Counted from the stretch's first letter, positions 15,377 to 23,554 are shown. The stretch: 34,468 nucleotides of DNA from an uncultured Clostridia bacterium (GCA_946186245.1 CAMHMN010000027.1:1-34468); one strand, 5' to 3'. Translations and numbers: made by a program. The notes: generated by a model not told the origin, from the letters alone.

Positions 15377-17038
15377 TCAGAATTCGGCGCGGAAAACCAT
15401 ATTTCCGTCCTTATAACTCATGTCATATCTGACCGAATGCAGATCGAGAATGGACTTGACGATGTAAAGCCCCAGACCGTTGCCCTTTTTGTGGCGGCTC
15501 TTGTCCATGCGGAAATAGGGCTGCCAGATTTTTTTAAGATCCGCTTTGCTGATAGCCTCAGAGGGATTGGAAATACTGACGGTTTTCTCTGTGACGTCGA
15601 TGGCAATGACGCTTCCCGCGGTGGAATACTTCACGGCATTCTCAGTGAGATTTTGCAGCGCCGTGCGAATCAGCTCGCGGTCTGCGGTAATGGTCGCGTC
15701 ACCGCTGCCGGAATACACAATCGTTTTTCCCTCCGGAAGGCTTTTGTAATCCTCCAGTATTTCCTTCACAAGCCCGGACAGGGCAAATTCCGTCCGGTTC
15801 AGGGTCATGCTGCAGGAATCCAGCTTGCTGAGATTAAGCATCTTGTGGACAAGTCCGTTGATCTGCTCGGTCTGACCTATGATTTTATCCAGATAGCTGT
15901 CCCGCTCATCGCCGTCGATATTTTCCTTGAGGCTGTAGGCATAACCGCTTATGACAAACAGCGGCGTCTTGATGTCATGCGCCAGGGCATTGGTGAGATC
16001 AAGCCGCTTCTGCTCCTGAATGAGCTGCATTTTAATGGTTTTCCAGATCATCAGACAGAGAATCAGGCCGATCACGAAAAAGAATCCGCCTATCACAACC
16101 GTTCCCCACCATAGTTCCCGCCCGCAGCTTGCAAACAGTCCTGCTTTTTTGGCGTATTGCAGCAGATAGAGCTTGGAACGGTTTTCATATGCGCCTGATT
16201 TTTCATTATAGACAAATGCGTCCAGATAGTAGTACTCGGACGAGTAAAAGACATATTCCAGATGGCCCACGGAAAACGCCGCCGCATTTCTTTCACGCTG
16301 CTCCTGCGTAAGGGCAGAAATGAAATCTCTGTTGCAGTCGGTATTCAGAAAGAATTCCTTTGGTACAATATTGATCCTGCTTCGGGCATTATGATAGACC
16401 GTTTTGTCTTTTGCACCGGTCTGACTGAGTGCAAAGGTTTCGATCATCTGTCCGTCATCAAATCTGTCGTCGGAATTCCGGACACGCATCACAGACAGTT
16501 CCAACGGAATGATTTCATCGACAGCGTAATAAAACCGTGTGCAGACCAATTCGTATGAACCGCCGTCCTCCGGTCTGGAATGCAGCAGGGTCACGATCCT
16601 TTCATACTGTGCGTCGTTCAGCAAGCCGCGGATGGTCCGGTAATCAAGATAGCCGAAGTCGTCCGGAAAAGTGCCCTGTTCTGTTTCCAGGGAATATCTG
16701 ACGTCGGTCTTGTAGGCCGTATCGGCTATAATCCTGTTGCTGTCCGGGTCGATAATGATCAGCTGTGTATCGGTATTATCATCCGCCAGATCCTTGAAAT
16801 ACAGCAGATTGTACGAGCTGATATAAAGCCTGCTTGACGTTCCCATTCCCATCTCGCTCAAAGACAAAATCTGTTTTGCTTTGGACAGAGCGGAAAGGGT
16901 ATCGCTTTGCAGATCGCTTTTTTCCCTGCGCAGACGGATGACGCAGTAGGTCGCGGACACCGCCATCCACACGGCAAACAGTATCAGCGTGACGCGCAGA
17001 ATCAGCCTGCCGCGTTGTTTTTTCAGACGTTGTTCCAT
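15377..17038 (-). CDS. Membrane sensor histidine kinase
   Basis: A 553-residue kinase with two membrane helices (about 12-34 and 311-331) enclosing a sensor domain of roughly 275 residues outside the cell. The cytoplasmic part has the H-box ALAHDIKTPLFVISGYAYSL with phospho-acceptor His354, the N-box QNLTENAVKYS (Asn467) and the G2 box KGNGLGLYIVK (519-523). The G1 box is degenerate (ISNPSEAIS), as is seen in other kinases of this group. The partner response regulator ends directly before the ATG with no gap. The extracellular sensor is unlike PAS or Cache domains I can recognise by eye. Because the next genes are the two secreted-face Ntn hydrolases, these may be targets of the system. Confidence 0.93.
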   Translation of the reverse strand: MEQRLKKQRGRLILRVTLILFAVWMAVSATYCVIRLRREKSDLQSDTLSALSKAKQILSLSEMGMGTSSRLYISSYNLLYFKDLADDNTDTQLIIIDPDSNRIIADTAYKTDVRYSLETEQGTFPDDFGYLDYRTIRGLLNDAQYERIVTLLHSRPEDGGSYELVCTRFYYAVDEIIPLELSVMRVRNSDDRFDDGQMIETFALSQTGAKDKTVYHNARSRINIVPKEFFLNTDCNRDFISALTQEQRERNAAAFSVGHLEYVFYSSEYYYLDAFVYNEKSGAYENRSKLYLLQYAKKAGLFASCGRELWWGTVVIGGFFFVIGLILCLMIWKTIKMQLIQEQKRLDLTNALAHDIKTPLFVISGYAYSLKENIDGDERDSYLDKIIGQTEQINGLVHKMLNLSKLDSCSMTLNRTEFALSGLVKEILEDYKSLPEGKTIVYSGSGDATITADRELIRTALQNLTENAVKYSTAGSVIAIDVTEKTVSISNPSEAISKADLKKIWQPYFRMDKSRHKKGNGLGLYIVKSILDLHSVRYDMSYKDGNMVFRAEF

Positions 17039-17716
17039 TTACTGATCCTCAATCTTATAGCCCCGCCGGATCACGGTCTTGATCTGCTTTCCGCCCGCTC
17101 CAAGAGCCTTTCTGAGATTGCGCATGTGGGTATCCAGCACCCGTTCGTCGGTGTCGTTGTTGTAGCCCCAGACCATATCCAGCAGCTGTTCACGGCTGAT
17201 CACGCAACCCTTGTTTTCCATCAGCACCTTGAGAATGGCGTATTCTCTGGCGGTGAGCTTGATTTCCTCCTCGCTGCACACCACCATGCCGTTGTTGGGA
17301 TTGAGCGAAATGCTTCCCGCGCTGTGAACCTTGGAACGCACCAATCCCTTGGAACGCTTGATCATGGCGTTGACCTTTTCATACAGCACCGGCAGCGGGA
17401 AGGGCTTGACGACGTAATCGTCGCAGCCCAGGGCGTAGCCGTTCAGCATGTCGGATTCGTCTGCGCGGGCGGTGATGAAAATGATCGGAACGTCGCTTTC
17501 CCTGCGTATCTCGCGGCAGATTTCAAAGCCGTCCAGTTCGGGCAGCATGACGTCCAGCAGCAACAGGTCGTAATGATTTTCATATGCCTTTTCCAGTCCC
17601 GTCTGACCGTCCGAGGCAATATCCACCTCGAACAATCCCTTCTCCTTTTTGGTGAAGTAATTGACAATCAGTTCACGGATATTCCTGTCGTCCTCGACCA
17701 ACAAAAAACGGTACAT
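17039..17716 (-). CDS. OmpR-family response regulator
   Basis: A 225-residue DNA-binding response regulator. The receiver domain shows the acidic pair (VEDD, residues 7-10), phosphorylation site Asp55 in LLLLDVMLPELDGFE, the conserved Thr in FITARAD and Lys in VVKPF. The C-terminal winged helix shows LTAREYAILKVLMENKG, ISREQLLDMVWGY and DTHMRNLRKALG, typical of OmpR/PhoB. The ATG at 17716 was preferred because AAGGGTGG lies just upstream; a GTG three codons earlier overlaps that site. It sits between the VTT-domain gene (19 bases upstream) and its kinase. TCTTCAGAT direct repeats at 15268-15287 are a plausible binding site. Confidence 0.95.
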   Translation of the reverse strand: MYRFLLVEDDRNIRELIVNYFTKKEKGLFEVDIASDGQTGLEKAYENHYDLLLLDVMLPELDGFEICREIRRESDVPIIFITARADESDMLNGYALGCDDYVVKPFPLPVLYEKVNAMIKRSKGLVRSKVHSAGSISLNPNNGMVVCSEEEIKLTAREYAILKVLMENKGCVISREQLLDMVWGYNNDTDERVLDTHMRNLRKALGAGGKQIKTVIRRGYKIEDQ

Positions 17717-17735
17717 AGAAACCACCCTTCACTGT

Positions 17736-18449
17736 TTATTTCTTCAATGCCGCTATCAGTTCGGACAGCGAATTGATACCCAGCAGATACAGCACGCTGT
17801 AAAGGGCAATGGATGCGGGTTTGGCTATCAGGATGATGAGAGAATAGACCTTCCACGTCATCTCGGTGGTACCGGCGAGATAGCAGATCAGCCCGTCGGG
17901 AGCGCCGGGAATGAAGATGGCAATGGCAAAGAGCTTGGTGAAACGCCCGTGATTGCTGGTCCAATTCTCGTATTTTTCTATCGTCTCCCGCTTGAAAAGC
18001 CGGTACATCAGCGGCTTGCCGTATGACCGGGAAATGGCGAACACGGCAAAGGAGCCCGCAATAATGCCGATGTAATTATAGACAAATCCCCACCACGGTC
18101 CGAAGAGAATCACGCCGCCCAGCAGCGTCACACCGCCGGGGATGATGGGAATAATAACCTGCACCGCCTGCAGCAGAATAAAGATGATCGGCGCCCATAT
18201 GCCATAGCTGTCCATCCAAGCCTGCAGCGCCTCGACCGACGAGAACGCTCCTCTGCGATAGCCGACAATTCCCATCACGACGCAGCCCGCCAGCAAAAGT
18301 ACCGTCAGAATGCGGCTGATGATGGTCACAGCCCGGTTGTCACTCTTCTTCACTGCCGCGTCCTTCTCTGAATGAGCTTCCGACGCGACGTCGAGCGTAT
18401 TCTTTTCATCTGTCTGCATTTCTTTCAATTCTTCTGATAATTCTGCCAT
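17736..18449 (-). CDS. TVP38/TMEM64 (VTT domain) family membrane protein
   Basis: A 237-residue membrane protein. After an acidic cytoplasmic leader of about 45 residues come a helix at 46-65, then the VTT core: WAPIIFILLQAVQVIIPIIP, GGVTLLGGVILFGPWWG, the family segment SFAVFAISRSYGKP, and PGAPDGLICYLAGTTEMTW. VTT/DedA proteins are thought to move or scramble lipids such as undecaprenyl phosphate or phospholipids across the membrane; the exact substrate here is unknown. It is the first gene of the operon with the response regulator and kinase, behind a strong promoter. A link between lipid-carrier handling and envelope sensing is a reasonable inference. Confidence 0.9.
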   Translation of the reverse strand: MAELSEELKEMQTDEKNTLDVASEAHSEKDAAVKKSDNRAVTIISRILTVLLLAGCVVMGIVGYRRGAFSSVEALQAWMDSYGIWAPIIFILLQAVQVIIPIIPGGVTLLGGVILFGPWWGFVYNYIGIIAGSFAVFAISRSYGKPLMYRLFKRETIEKYENWTSNHGRFTKLFAIAIFIPGAPDGLICYLAGTTEMTWKVYSLIILIAKPASIALYSVLYLLGINSLSELIAALKK

Positions 18450-18503
18450 GTTATCCCCGCCTGTAAATCAATTTTTCGTTAGAAAAAACGATGCTATGTA
18501 TAG

Positions 18504-18532
18504 AGTATAGTCTTAATTATCGGCTTTGTCAA
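18504..18532 (-). promoter_or_regulatory. Promoter of the VTT - response regulator - kinase operon
   Basis: Minus strand: TTGACA (18527-18532), 17 bases, TATACT (18504-18509), 55 bases before the first gene. Confidence 0.85.
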
Positions 18533-18745
18533 ATCAAACCGTCGCTTGCAGTGTGTACATTCTCCCGCCCAGCGCATAGAATTTTTGCAGATAAAATTGT
18601 TGACATTGCCTATCATTTTCTTTATCGAAACAATCAGATTCCTATTCTGCGCAAAAGATGATGAACCGTCATCATATGATGCACACTTTGATGTAACTAG
18701 CGTGATCGTCATTCACCCGTCAAGGAATTCATTCCATTTTTTTTT
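18533..18745. other. Non-coding spacer with palindromes
   Basis: The gap between the two divergent genes is over 370 bases, and this central part has no convincing coding region. The open frames in it lack ribosome sites and family character. It contains ATGATG-N6-CATCAT (18658-18675) overlapping a perfect 12-bp palindrome CATCATATGATG (18670-18681). A weak plus-strand TTGACA/TATCGA pair is also present near 18601-18630. I cannot assign a role. Confidence 0.4.
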
Positions 18746-18774
18746 TTGACTAATCAGAAATAGCATGCTATAAT
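18746..18774 (+). promoter_or_regulatory. Promoter of the glycosyltransferase gene
   Basis: TTGACT (18746-18751), 17 bases, TATAAT (18769-18774), about 50 bases before the coding start. A run of T residues precedes the -35. Confidence 0.88.
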
Positions 18775-18823
18775 AGATCGTATGAGGGATATCCAAATAC
18801 AACTGATATGAGGAATGGGTGAA

Positions 18824-19804
18824 ATGACGGCTGACTTTCTCTTTGTCTCCAACGACAAATACGTGAAATACCTTGGAATATGCACCTTCTCTGTGATGTA
18901 TAATATGTGTCCTGCCGTAGAACGCGTAAGGCTTTTTGTGATGGACTGTGGAATAACAGAGGAAAACAAAGTCCGGCTCAGAAACCAGGCGTCAGGATTT
19001 GACAACGCGGAGATTATTTTTTACAACATCGAACGCAATCTGAAGCAGATTGTACCAAAGGTGCCGAACAACTGGAACCGTGCCATTTACGGCAGGCTCT
19101 TTCTGACAGAAATCCTGCAGCAGTATGACATCAAAAGGCTGATCTATCTGGACTGCGATCTGCTGATGGATCGCCCTGTAACCGAGCTTCTTACACTTCC
19201 GCTTGAGGGGAAGTGCCTTGCGGGCGTTTCAGACGGTGAAAGCATGCATCGAAAAACGGCGCTGGGCATACCCCCGGAATCTCCCTACATCAATTCCGGC
19301 GTTCTGGTGATCGACACAGCACGATGGGTTGAGCTGGACGTATCCTCAAAAGTAATCGACTATATCAACCGTTTCCCTGAAAAGATGATCTACCCCGATC
19401 AGGACGCCATCAATTATCTCATGCACGACGAGATCAAATTGCTCGAACCGCAGTACAATATGCTTCTGATGCTCTGCGAACGCGATATTCCGATCATTCT
19501 CCAGCATTCAGAGGATTATATCTACAACGAAGAACAGACGGTAAAAGCTCTCTACCACGGAAGCATTTACCACTACGCCGGTAAGGACATGTGGTCATTC
19601 TACGGCATCACGCCGGTACATACCATCCTGTTCAAAAAATACCGTCGGATGTGCGACTGGAAAAACGAAAAAAGAAAATTCGGGAGCATCAAAAACTTTT
19701 TGCTCTGGGGATTAATTACCATCAAAAGACTTCTCATCGGTGAATTATGCCTGACCCGCCGGAAGATGAATGAAAATCTTCCGGGGCAATCATCCTTGGC
19801 ATAA
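18824..19804 (+). CDS. Glycosyltransferase family 8
   Basis: A 326-residue GT-A-fold retaining glycosyltransferase. The N-terminus has FLFVSNDKYVKYLGIC, the donor-site entry of GT8. The metal-binding DxD is in RLIYLDCDLLMDRP (near residues 107-120), YINSGVLVIDTARW follows, and the segment YPDQDAINYLMHD is conserved in the family. A His in LYHGSIYHYAGKDMWSF closes the site. Such enzymes add hexoses, often galactose or glucose, to surface polysaccharide or lipopolysaccharide-like acceptors. The ATG at 18824 was preferred, with AGGA about ten bases upstream; the ATG at 18815 lies too close to that site. It is a single-gene unit with its own promoter and terminator. Confidence 0.9.
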   Translation: MTADFLFVSNDKYVKYLGICTFSVMYNMCPAVERVRLFVMDCGITEENKVRLRNQASGFDNAEIIFYNIERNLKQIVPKVPNNWNRAIYGRLFLTEILQQYDIKRLIYLDCDLLMDRPVTELLTLPLEGKCLAGVSDGESMHRKTALGIPPESPYINSGVLVIDTARWVELDVSSKVIDYINRFPEKMIYPDQDAINYLMHDEIKLLEPQYNMLLMLCERDIPIILQHSEDYIYNEEQTVKALYHGSIYHYAGKDMWSFYGITPVHTILFKKYRRMCDWKNEKRKFGSIKNFLLWGLITIKRLLIGELCLTRRKMNENLPGQSSLA

Positions 19805-19855
19805 GAAAAAAAGCCGTTCCGGGCTATCACATGAAGATAACCGGAACGGCTTTTA
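19805..19855. terminator. Bidirectional terminator
   Basis: A 12-bp perfect stem AAGCCGTTCCGG/CCGGAACGGCTT (19811-19822 with 19841-19852) is flanked by an A run on the left and T residues on the right. It can therefore serve the glycosyltransferase gene (plus) and the convergent DUF1508 gene (minus). Confidence 0.9.
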
Positions 19856-19884
19856 TTGGCCGCAATAGGTAGGAATGATGTCAA

Positions 19885-20253
19885 TCAGTCTTTCTTGACG
19901 ATTTCAGCGTCGGGGGCGTTCTTCTTGACGCTTTCGATGCCGTTCAGACAGCCGCTCTTTGCCTTGTAGCCCTCAGAAACTGCGATGATCTCGCCGTTTC
20001 TTGCCTTCAGACGGAAACGATACTCGCCGGCTTTATCTATATACATCTCAAATTTCGGGTGCTTGAGCTTGACGACTTCTTCCACGGTCTGATCCTCGAT
20101 CTCGCCGACGCAGTTGTTGCGAACGCTCTCGATGCCCTTCATGCAGGCGGCTTCCGTTGTGTAAACCTCAGAGGTAGCGATCACTTCGCCGTTGCCTGCC
20201 TTCAGGTCGAATTTAATACCTGTATTGGTACGCTTGACAACAAATTTTCCCAT
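19885..20253 (-). CDS. DUF1508 (YegP-type) protein with two tandem repeats
   Basis: A 122-residue protein made of two copies of the DUF1508 unit. Each has an edge strand (KFVVKRTNTGIKFDLKAGNG and KFEMYIDKAGEYRFRLKARN), the turn GEVIATSE or GEIIAVSE, and a helix with GIESVRNN or GIESVKKN. YegP-like proteins form this duplicated beta-rich fold; function is unknown. The ATG at 20253 follows AAAGGAAG at eight bases, behind a consensus promoter. It is transcribed alone and ends at the shared bidirectional terminator. Its codon use is regular and biased to common codons (many CTG, GAA, AAG), which with the strong promoter hints at high expression, an inference only. Confidence 0.92.
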   Translation of the reverse strand: MGKFVVKRTNTGIKFDLKAGNGEVIATSEVYTTEAACMKGIESVRNNCVGEIEDQTVEEVVKLKHPKFEMYIDKAGEYRFRLKARNGEIIAVSEGYKAKSGCLNGIESVKKNAPDAEIVKKD

Positions 20254-20314
20254 AATGTGAACTTCCTTTCAGTTACCTTATATTAATCGCGTCGTTTACC
20301 AACTTCGCATATTT

Positions 20315-20343
20315 ATTTTAGCACAGCCATAATGTATTGTCAA
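20315..20343 (-). promoter_or_regulatory. Promoter of the DUF1508 gene
   Basis: Minus strand: TTGACA (20338-20343), 17 bases, TAAAAT (20315-20320). Confidence 0.88.
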
Positions 20344-20396
20344 CAAAAAACTATATTTATTCAACAAATAAATAGCAATTGTTCATAATTCGATTC

Positions 20397-20439
20397 ACAA
20401 AAGAGCCGTTGCACAGAGTTCACTCCGCGCAACGGCTCT
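20397..20439 (-). terminator. Terminator of the lysozyme-like gene
   Basis: An 11-bp stem AGAGCCGTTGC/GCAACGGCTCT (20402-20412 with 20429-20439) is followed on the minus strand by TTTTG. It lies 36 bases after the stop. Confidence 0.85.
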
Positions 20440-20474
20440 ATTATTGATTACTAATATCGCTTTCAGGCATTAAC

Positions 20475-21644
20475 TTATCCTACGGCAATTTCGTCCTTTT
20501 CGGTAGAAAGTGTGATCTTAGCCGCTTTGGAATTGACGGTCTTTCCGTATTTGTCCTTCACGGTGCATCTGACCGATCTGCCATCCCAGCAGTCTTTAGA
20601 CTTGGCGGTGATGGTGGCCTTGGTCTGACCCTTCCATAAAGTCCAGTTTTTTGCGCCTACCTTCTTGTAATACCACTGATAGGTAAGTCCATCGCCGGTC
20701 GCCTTCACGCTGAAGGTTGTCTTTACGCCGGACTTGACGGTCACTGCCTTGGGATGCTCGGTGATTGTCAGCACTTTGACTTTCGAGGCAGCTTTCACAA
20801 TGGCATTCCAGGTCGTCTTGTTGACCTGACCGTTTACTGTGATTCCCTGCTTTTTCTGGAATTTCTTGACGATGGAAGCTGTACCGTTGCCGTATACGCC
20901 ATCCGCAGTAAGGCTGTAGCCAAGCTTCTTGAGGCAGTTCTGGATATACTTGACGTCTGCACCCTTCATTTTGACTTTAATCGTGCGGGTAAAGCTCTGC
21001 GTGGTGCTTGCTGCGGTGGTGGCAGTGGCGGTATCCACTTCGGCAGCGTCTGTGTTGGAAGTCTGCGCATTGCCTGCCGAGTTGTTGTCGGAAAGAGCAA
21101 TCGCCTTGCCGTTGTAACCCTTGTACTTCTTCCAGTAAGTATTCTTTGCGATGTTGCCTCTCTTAGCGGACTTAGAAGCTCTGTTAGAGGGGACTTCATA
21201 GTAGTAGCACCAGTAGTATGCCGCGTCATATGCGCCCTGGGCAGTGTTTTTGACTGACTTGATGTAATTGTAAACACCCTTGTATGACTTTTTCAGCTCA
21301 TATTCAAGGTAGCTGAGCTGCCCCTCGACGGTCTGATAATCCAACCCCTTTTCCGAGCAGTATTGGATGAGGTTGGACTTGCGGCCGCGGTGCCACTGGA
21401 ACAGACCGAAGCTGGTGTTTCCGTCGCCCTTCTCTTTGACATTGAAGTTGGACTCACACTCCACATTCGCCATCAGACCGCATGCGGCAGCTGTATTCAA
21501 TCCCATATTGCTAACAAGGTAATTGTAAACCTTCACTTCATTTGTCTTTCTGTCACTTGCAGCAGAAACCTGAGTCTGCGGAACTAATGCCGCCATGAAC
21601 AGTATTGCAAGCAGTGCTGCTGCTATCCTTTTTACTCTGACCAT
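20475..21644 (-). CDS. Secreted lysozyme-like peptidoglycan hydrolase (phage-tail lysozyme type) with PG-binding and Ig-like domains
   Basis: A 389-residue exported protein. The signal peptide (MVRVKRIAAALLAILFMAAL ending near VSAAS, about residue 29) is followed by a phage-tail-lysozyme-type domain (about 33-170). That domain contains GLMANVECESNFN, where Glu62 or Glu64 is the likely catalytic acid, and TSFGLFQWHRGRK. After a Ser/Thr/Asn-rich linker comes a PG_binding_1 domain (about 221-285: KMKGADVKYIQNCLKKLGY and DGVYGNGT). An Ig-like domain follows (about 288-380: FSVKATGDGLTYQWYYKK). The ATG at 21644 was chosen because GGAGG lies ten bases upstream; the ATG at 21653 is only one base from it. 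A WalR-like box and palindrome lie upstream, fitting control of a wall hydrolase by an essential wall-sensing system. Confidence 0.9.
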   Translation of the reverse strand: MVRVKRIAAALLAILFMAALVPQTQVSAASDRKTNEVKVYNYLVSNMGLNTAAACGLMANVECESNFNVKEKGDGNTSFGLFQWHRGRKSNLIQYCSEKGLDYQTVEGQLSYLEYELKKSYKGVYNYIKSVKNTAQGAYDAAYYWCYYYEVPSNRASKSAKRGNIAKNTYWKKYKGYNGKAIALSDNNSAGNAQTSNTDAAEVDTATATTAASTTQSFTRTIKVKMKGADVKYIQNCLKKLGYSLTADGVYGNGTASIVKKFQKKQGITVNGQVNKTTWNAIVKAASKVKVLTITEHPKAVTVKSGVKTTFSVKATGDGLTYQWYYKKVGAKNWTLWKGQTKATITAKSKDCWDGRSVRCTVKDKYGKTVNSKAAKITLSTEKDEIAVG

Positions 21645-21705
21645 TTGAATCATTCCTCCGTGTTAAAATTGATTGAATTGTTAACCTTTTGAAAACGACA
21701 AAGGG

Positions 21706-21735
21706 ATTATAACACAGCTGAAACCGGTTTGTCAA
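21706..21735 (-). promoter_or_regulatory. Promoter of the lysozyme-like gene
   Basis: Minus strand: TTGACA (21730-21735), 18 bases, TATAAT (21706-21711). Confidence 0.88.
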
Positions 21736-21761
21736 TATTTGTAACCGTTTTCAGGGCATTG

Positions 21762-21778
21762 TTTACAAAGCATTTACA
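21762..21778 (-). promoter_or_regulatory. WalR-like binding box
   Basis: Minus strand TGTAAA-TGCTT-TGTAAA fits the published WalR (YycF) consensus TGTWAH-N5-TGTWAH exactly. It lies about 27 bases upstream of the -35, a position suited to activation, and a third TGTAAC lies ten bases further up. WalRK controls peptidoglycan hydrolases in Firmicutes, so the site makes sense before this gene. No walRK genes are in the window. Confidence 0.6.
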
Positions 21779-21782
21779 AGTG

Positions 21783-21798
21783 GTTACACCGGTGTAAC
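21783..21798. promoter_or_regulatory. Perfect 16-bp palindrome upstream of the lysozyme-like gene
   Basis: GTTACACCGGTGTAAC is its own reverse complement. It lies immediately upstream of the WalR-like box and contains a TGTAAC half-site in each direction. It could be a dimeric repressor or activator site; no regulator is assigned. Confidence 0.55.
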
Positions 21799-21852
21799 AA
21801 AACTTCCCCACCATTGGAAAGTTTTTATCTATAATCACGGCAAAATCCCGGT

Positions 21853-21894
21853 AAAAAACCGGTCAGGCATTGCTTCACAACACCTGACCGGTTT
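21853..21894 (-). terminator. Terminator of the pyridoxal kinase operon
   Basis: A 12-bp stem AAACCGGTCAGG/CCTGACCGGTTT (21856-21867 with 21883-21894) is followed on the minus strand by TTTTTT. Confidence 0.9.
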
Positions 21895-21911
21895 CAAATC
21901 TGTAATCATTT

Positions 21912-22754
21912 TTAATTTTTCTGATGGTTTTCTCCGTTCAAAAGAACAGGCAGAGCCTTCTCATAATTGACGCCGAATCTTCTGTCGGGTGAATCACACG
22001 CCGTCATTTTAATGCTTTGGCAGGTGAAATTCACGGCGCATTCCACCGCCTGTCCCAGCGACTCGCCTTTTGCCAACGCCCCGACGCAGACCGAAGCGAA
22101 GATATCGCCTGTCCCGTGGAAGCTGCCTTCCACCCTGTCGCCCATGCAGAGGAAGATTTCTTCCGATCCGCTGTCAAATGCCGCCGCGCCCAGTCTGCCC
22201 GGTTCCATACTCACGCCCGTCAGAATGGCTTTGGAAGCCCCCAGCCCGGTAAGTCCCCTGAGAATAGCCTTCAGATCATCCCTGTCATAGCTCTCGCCAA
22301 TGTAATCCCTGCCCAGCATGAAGCACGCTTCGGTGAGATTCGGCACAATTACGTCGCCCTTGCCGCAGAATTCCGCCATGCGCCCGACATATTCCGGTGC
22401 AAATCCGGAATAAAGCCGTCCGTGGTCGCCCATTACAGGGTCGATGAAGACAAATCCGCCGCCCCTGAATTCGTCAATGAATCGGGAAATGATGTCCAGC
22501 TGCTTCAGGGAACCCAGATAGCCCGTGTAAATGCCGTCAAAGCTGACGCCTATGCGCTTCCAGTGGTCGGTGATGCCCGACAGCATTTCTGTCAGATCGC
22601 AGACATACGGCTCCGGAAAAAGCGTATGCGACGACAGCAGCGCCGTGGGAAGGGGGCAAGCCTCCACGCCCATCGCCGAAATAATCGGCAGCGCGACGGT
22701 GAGCGAACACCTGCCGACACACGAGATATCCTGAACTGCGGCTATTCTTTTCAT
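21912..22754 (-). CDS. pdxK: Pyridoxal/pyridoxamine kinase
   Basis: A 280-residue ribokinase-superfamily enzyme that phosphorylates vitamin B6 vitamers with ATP to give PLP or its precursors. The N-terminal substrate region reads RIAAVQDISCVGRCSLTVAL. FIDPVMGDHGRLY (near 103-115) is the PdxK/PdxY signature, IVPNLTEACFMLG is the segment where family members contact substrate, and SFHGTGDIFASV (Asp217 as catalytic base) is the anion-hole motif of the family. The HTLF/TGYLGS elements also match. The ATG follows AAGGA at eight bases. It lies 20 bases after a vitamin-transporter S-component gene and is divergent from a MocR/PdxR-type regulator, so the substrate assignment is well supported by context. 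A PdxK versus PdxY label is not settled. Confidence 0.92.
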   Translation of the reverse strand: MKRIAAVQDISCVGRCSLTVALPIISAMGVEACPLPTALLSSHTLFPEPYVCDLTEMLSGITDHWKRIGVSFDGIYTGYLGSLKQLDIISRFIDEFRGGGFVFIDPVMGDHGRLYSGFAPEYVGRMAEFCGKGDVIVPNLTEACFMLGRDYIGESYDRDDLKAILRGLTGLGASKAILTGVSMEPGRLGAAAFDSGSEEIFLCMGDRVEGSFHGTGDIFASVCVGALAKGESLGQAVECAVNFTCQSIKMTACDSPDRRFGVNYEKALPVLLNGENHQKN

Positions 22755-22774
22755 CGGATCATTCCTTATCTGAA

Positions 22775-23419
22775 TTATTGCTTCTTGCTTTTGCTCTTGA
22801 TTCCTACATTATAATCGAACAGTCCCGTCCTGATCAGCGCCGGTCTGAGTGCGGTGTAAAGCGCCACGGCAATGATCACCGTGAGAATCGCGTTGACAAA
22901 GGTGGTCAGGCTCTGGAATTTGGCGAGAATGGCGGAAGCCTCCGCGTCAACGCCCAGAATATATCTCTTGTAGAAATAGGACAGAACCGGTTCCGCGATC
23001 ACATTGAACAGCATGCCCGCCGAAGAACCCAGCACCGTCCAGAGAAGCACATGCTTCGGCTGCTGTGATTGCCCGTCGGAATCGCGGAGCGTAATTTTTC
23101 CGATCCGGTGTGCCACAAGACCGGTAATAAGCCCAATGCAGAGCTTTAAAATGAATGTCTTGGGAGCCGATGTGATGTAGACCGGGTCAAGCAGATCTCC
23201 GATGGTCATGCCGATGGCGCCGGCTATGCCTCCCGGAAGTCCTCCGAAAAGCAGCGCAGCCAGTACGCAGAAGGTGTTGCCCAGATGGAACGACGTAAAA
23301 TCCGCCCCCGTAGAAATTTTGATCTGAACAAATGTGAATGCCAGATAGCACAGCGCAGCCATAATGCCTACTTTGGCTATCATCAACGCGGGATTTTTCT
23401 TGTCTGCCGGATTGCTCAT
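22775..23419 (-). CDS. ECF transporter S component, probably for vitamin B6
   Basis: A 214-residue integral membrane protein with about six helices. IAKVGIMAALCYLAFTFVQI is the first helix, followed by SFHLGNTFCVLAALLFGGLP and GGIAGAIGMTIGDLLDP, the typical pattern of energy-coupling-factor substrate-binding subunits. Such subunits capture a vitamin and share ATPase and T subunits encoded elsewhere. The ATG at 23419 follows AAGGAG at ten bases; the longer frame to 23473 runs into the promoter. Substrate is inferred from the pdxK gene just downstream and the divergent PdxR-like regulator: PdxU-type pyridoxine transporters occur in the same arrangement in Firmicutes. No EcfA or EcfT gene is in the window. 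Confidence 0.85.
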   Translation of the reverse strand: MSNPADKKNPALMIAKVGIMAALCYLAFTFVQIKISTGADFTSFHLGNTFCVLAALLFGGLPGGIAGAIGMTIGDLLDPVYITSAPKTFILKLCIGLITGLVAHRIGKITLRDSDGQSQQPKHVLLWTVLGSSAGMLFNVIAEPVLSYFYKRYILGVDAEASAILAKFQSLTTFVNAILTVIIAVALYTALRPALIRTGLFDYNVGIKSKSKKQ

Positions 23420-23444
23420 AAATTTCAATCTCCTTTTTGGTGTA

Positions 23445-23473
23445 ATTTTGCGCATTAAAGTACAGTAAGTCAA
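23445..23473 (-). promoter_or_regulatory. Promoter of the S-component/pdxK operon
   Basis: Minus strand: TTGACT (23468-23473), 17 bases, CAAAAT (23445-23450). The -35 is overlapped by ACAGTAA on the plus strand (23462-23468), similar to the ACAGTTTA copies near the divergent gene. Confidence 0.7.
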
Positions 23474-23496
23474 TAGGTTTTAATTTAAAAAAATGA

Positions 23497-23524
23497 TTGA
23501 CTTTCTTCAGTCGACTGCTATAAT
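23497..23524 (+). promoter_or_regulatory. Promoter of the MocR-type regulator gene
   Basis: TTGACT (23497-23502), 16 bases, TATAAT (23519-23524). The spacer contains the palindrome CAGTCGACTG (23509-23518). Confidence 0.85.
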
Positions 23525-23554
23525 AATATATCATAACTGTGCATTTGAAAATAT

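Noticed and set aside
18494..18749. Two short open frames in the spacer before the glycosyltransferase
   Set aside because: No ribosome site, no recognisable family, and one runs through a T tract and the promoter.
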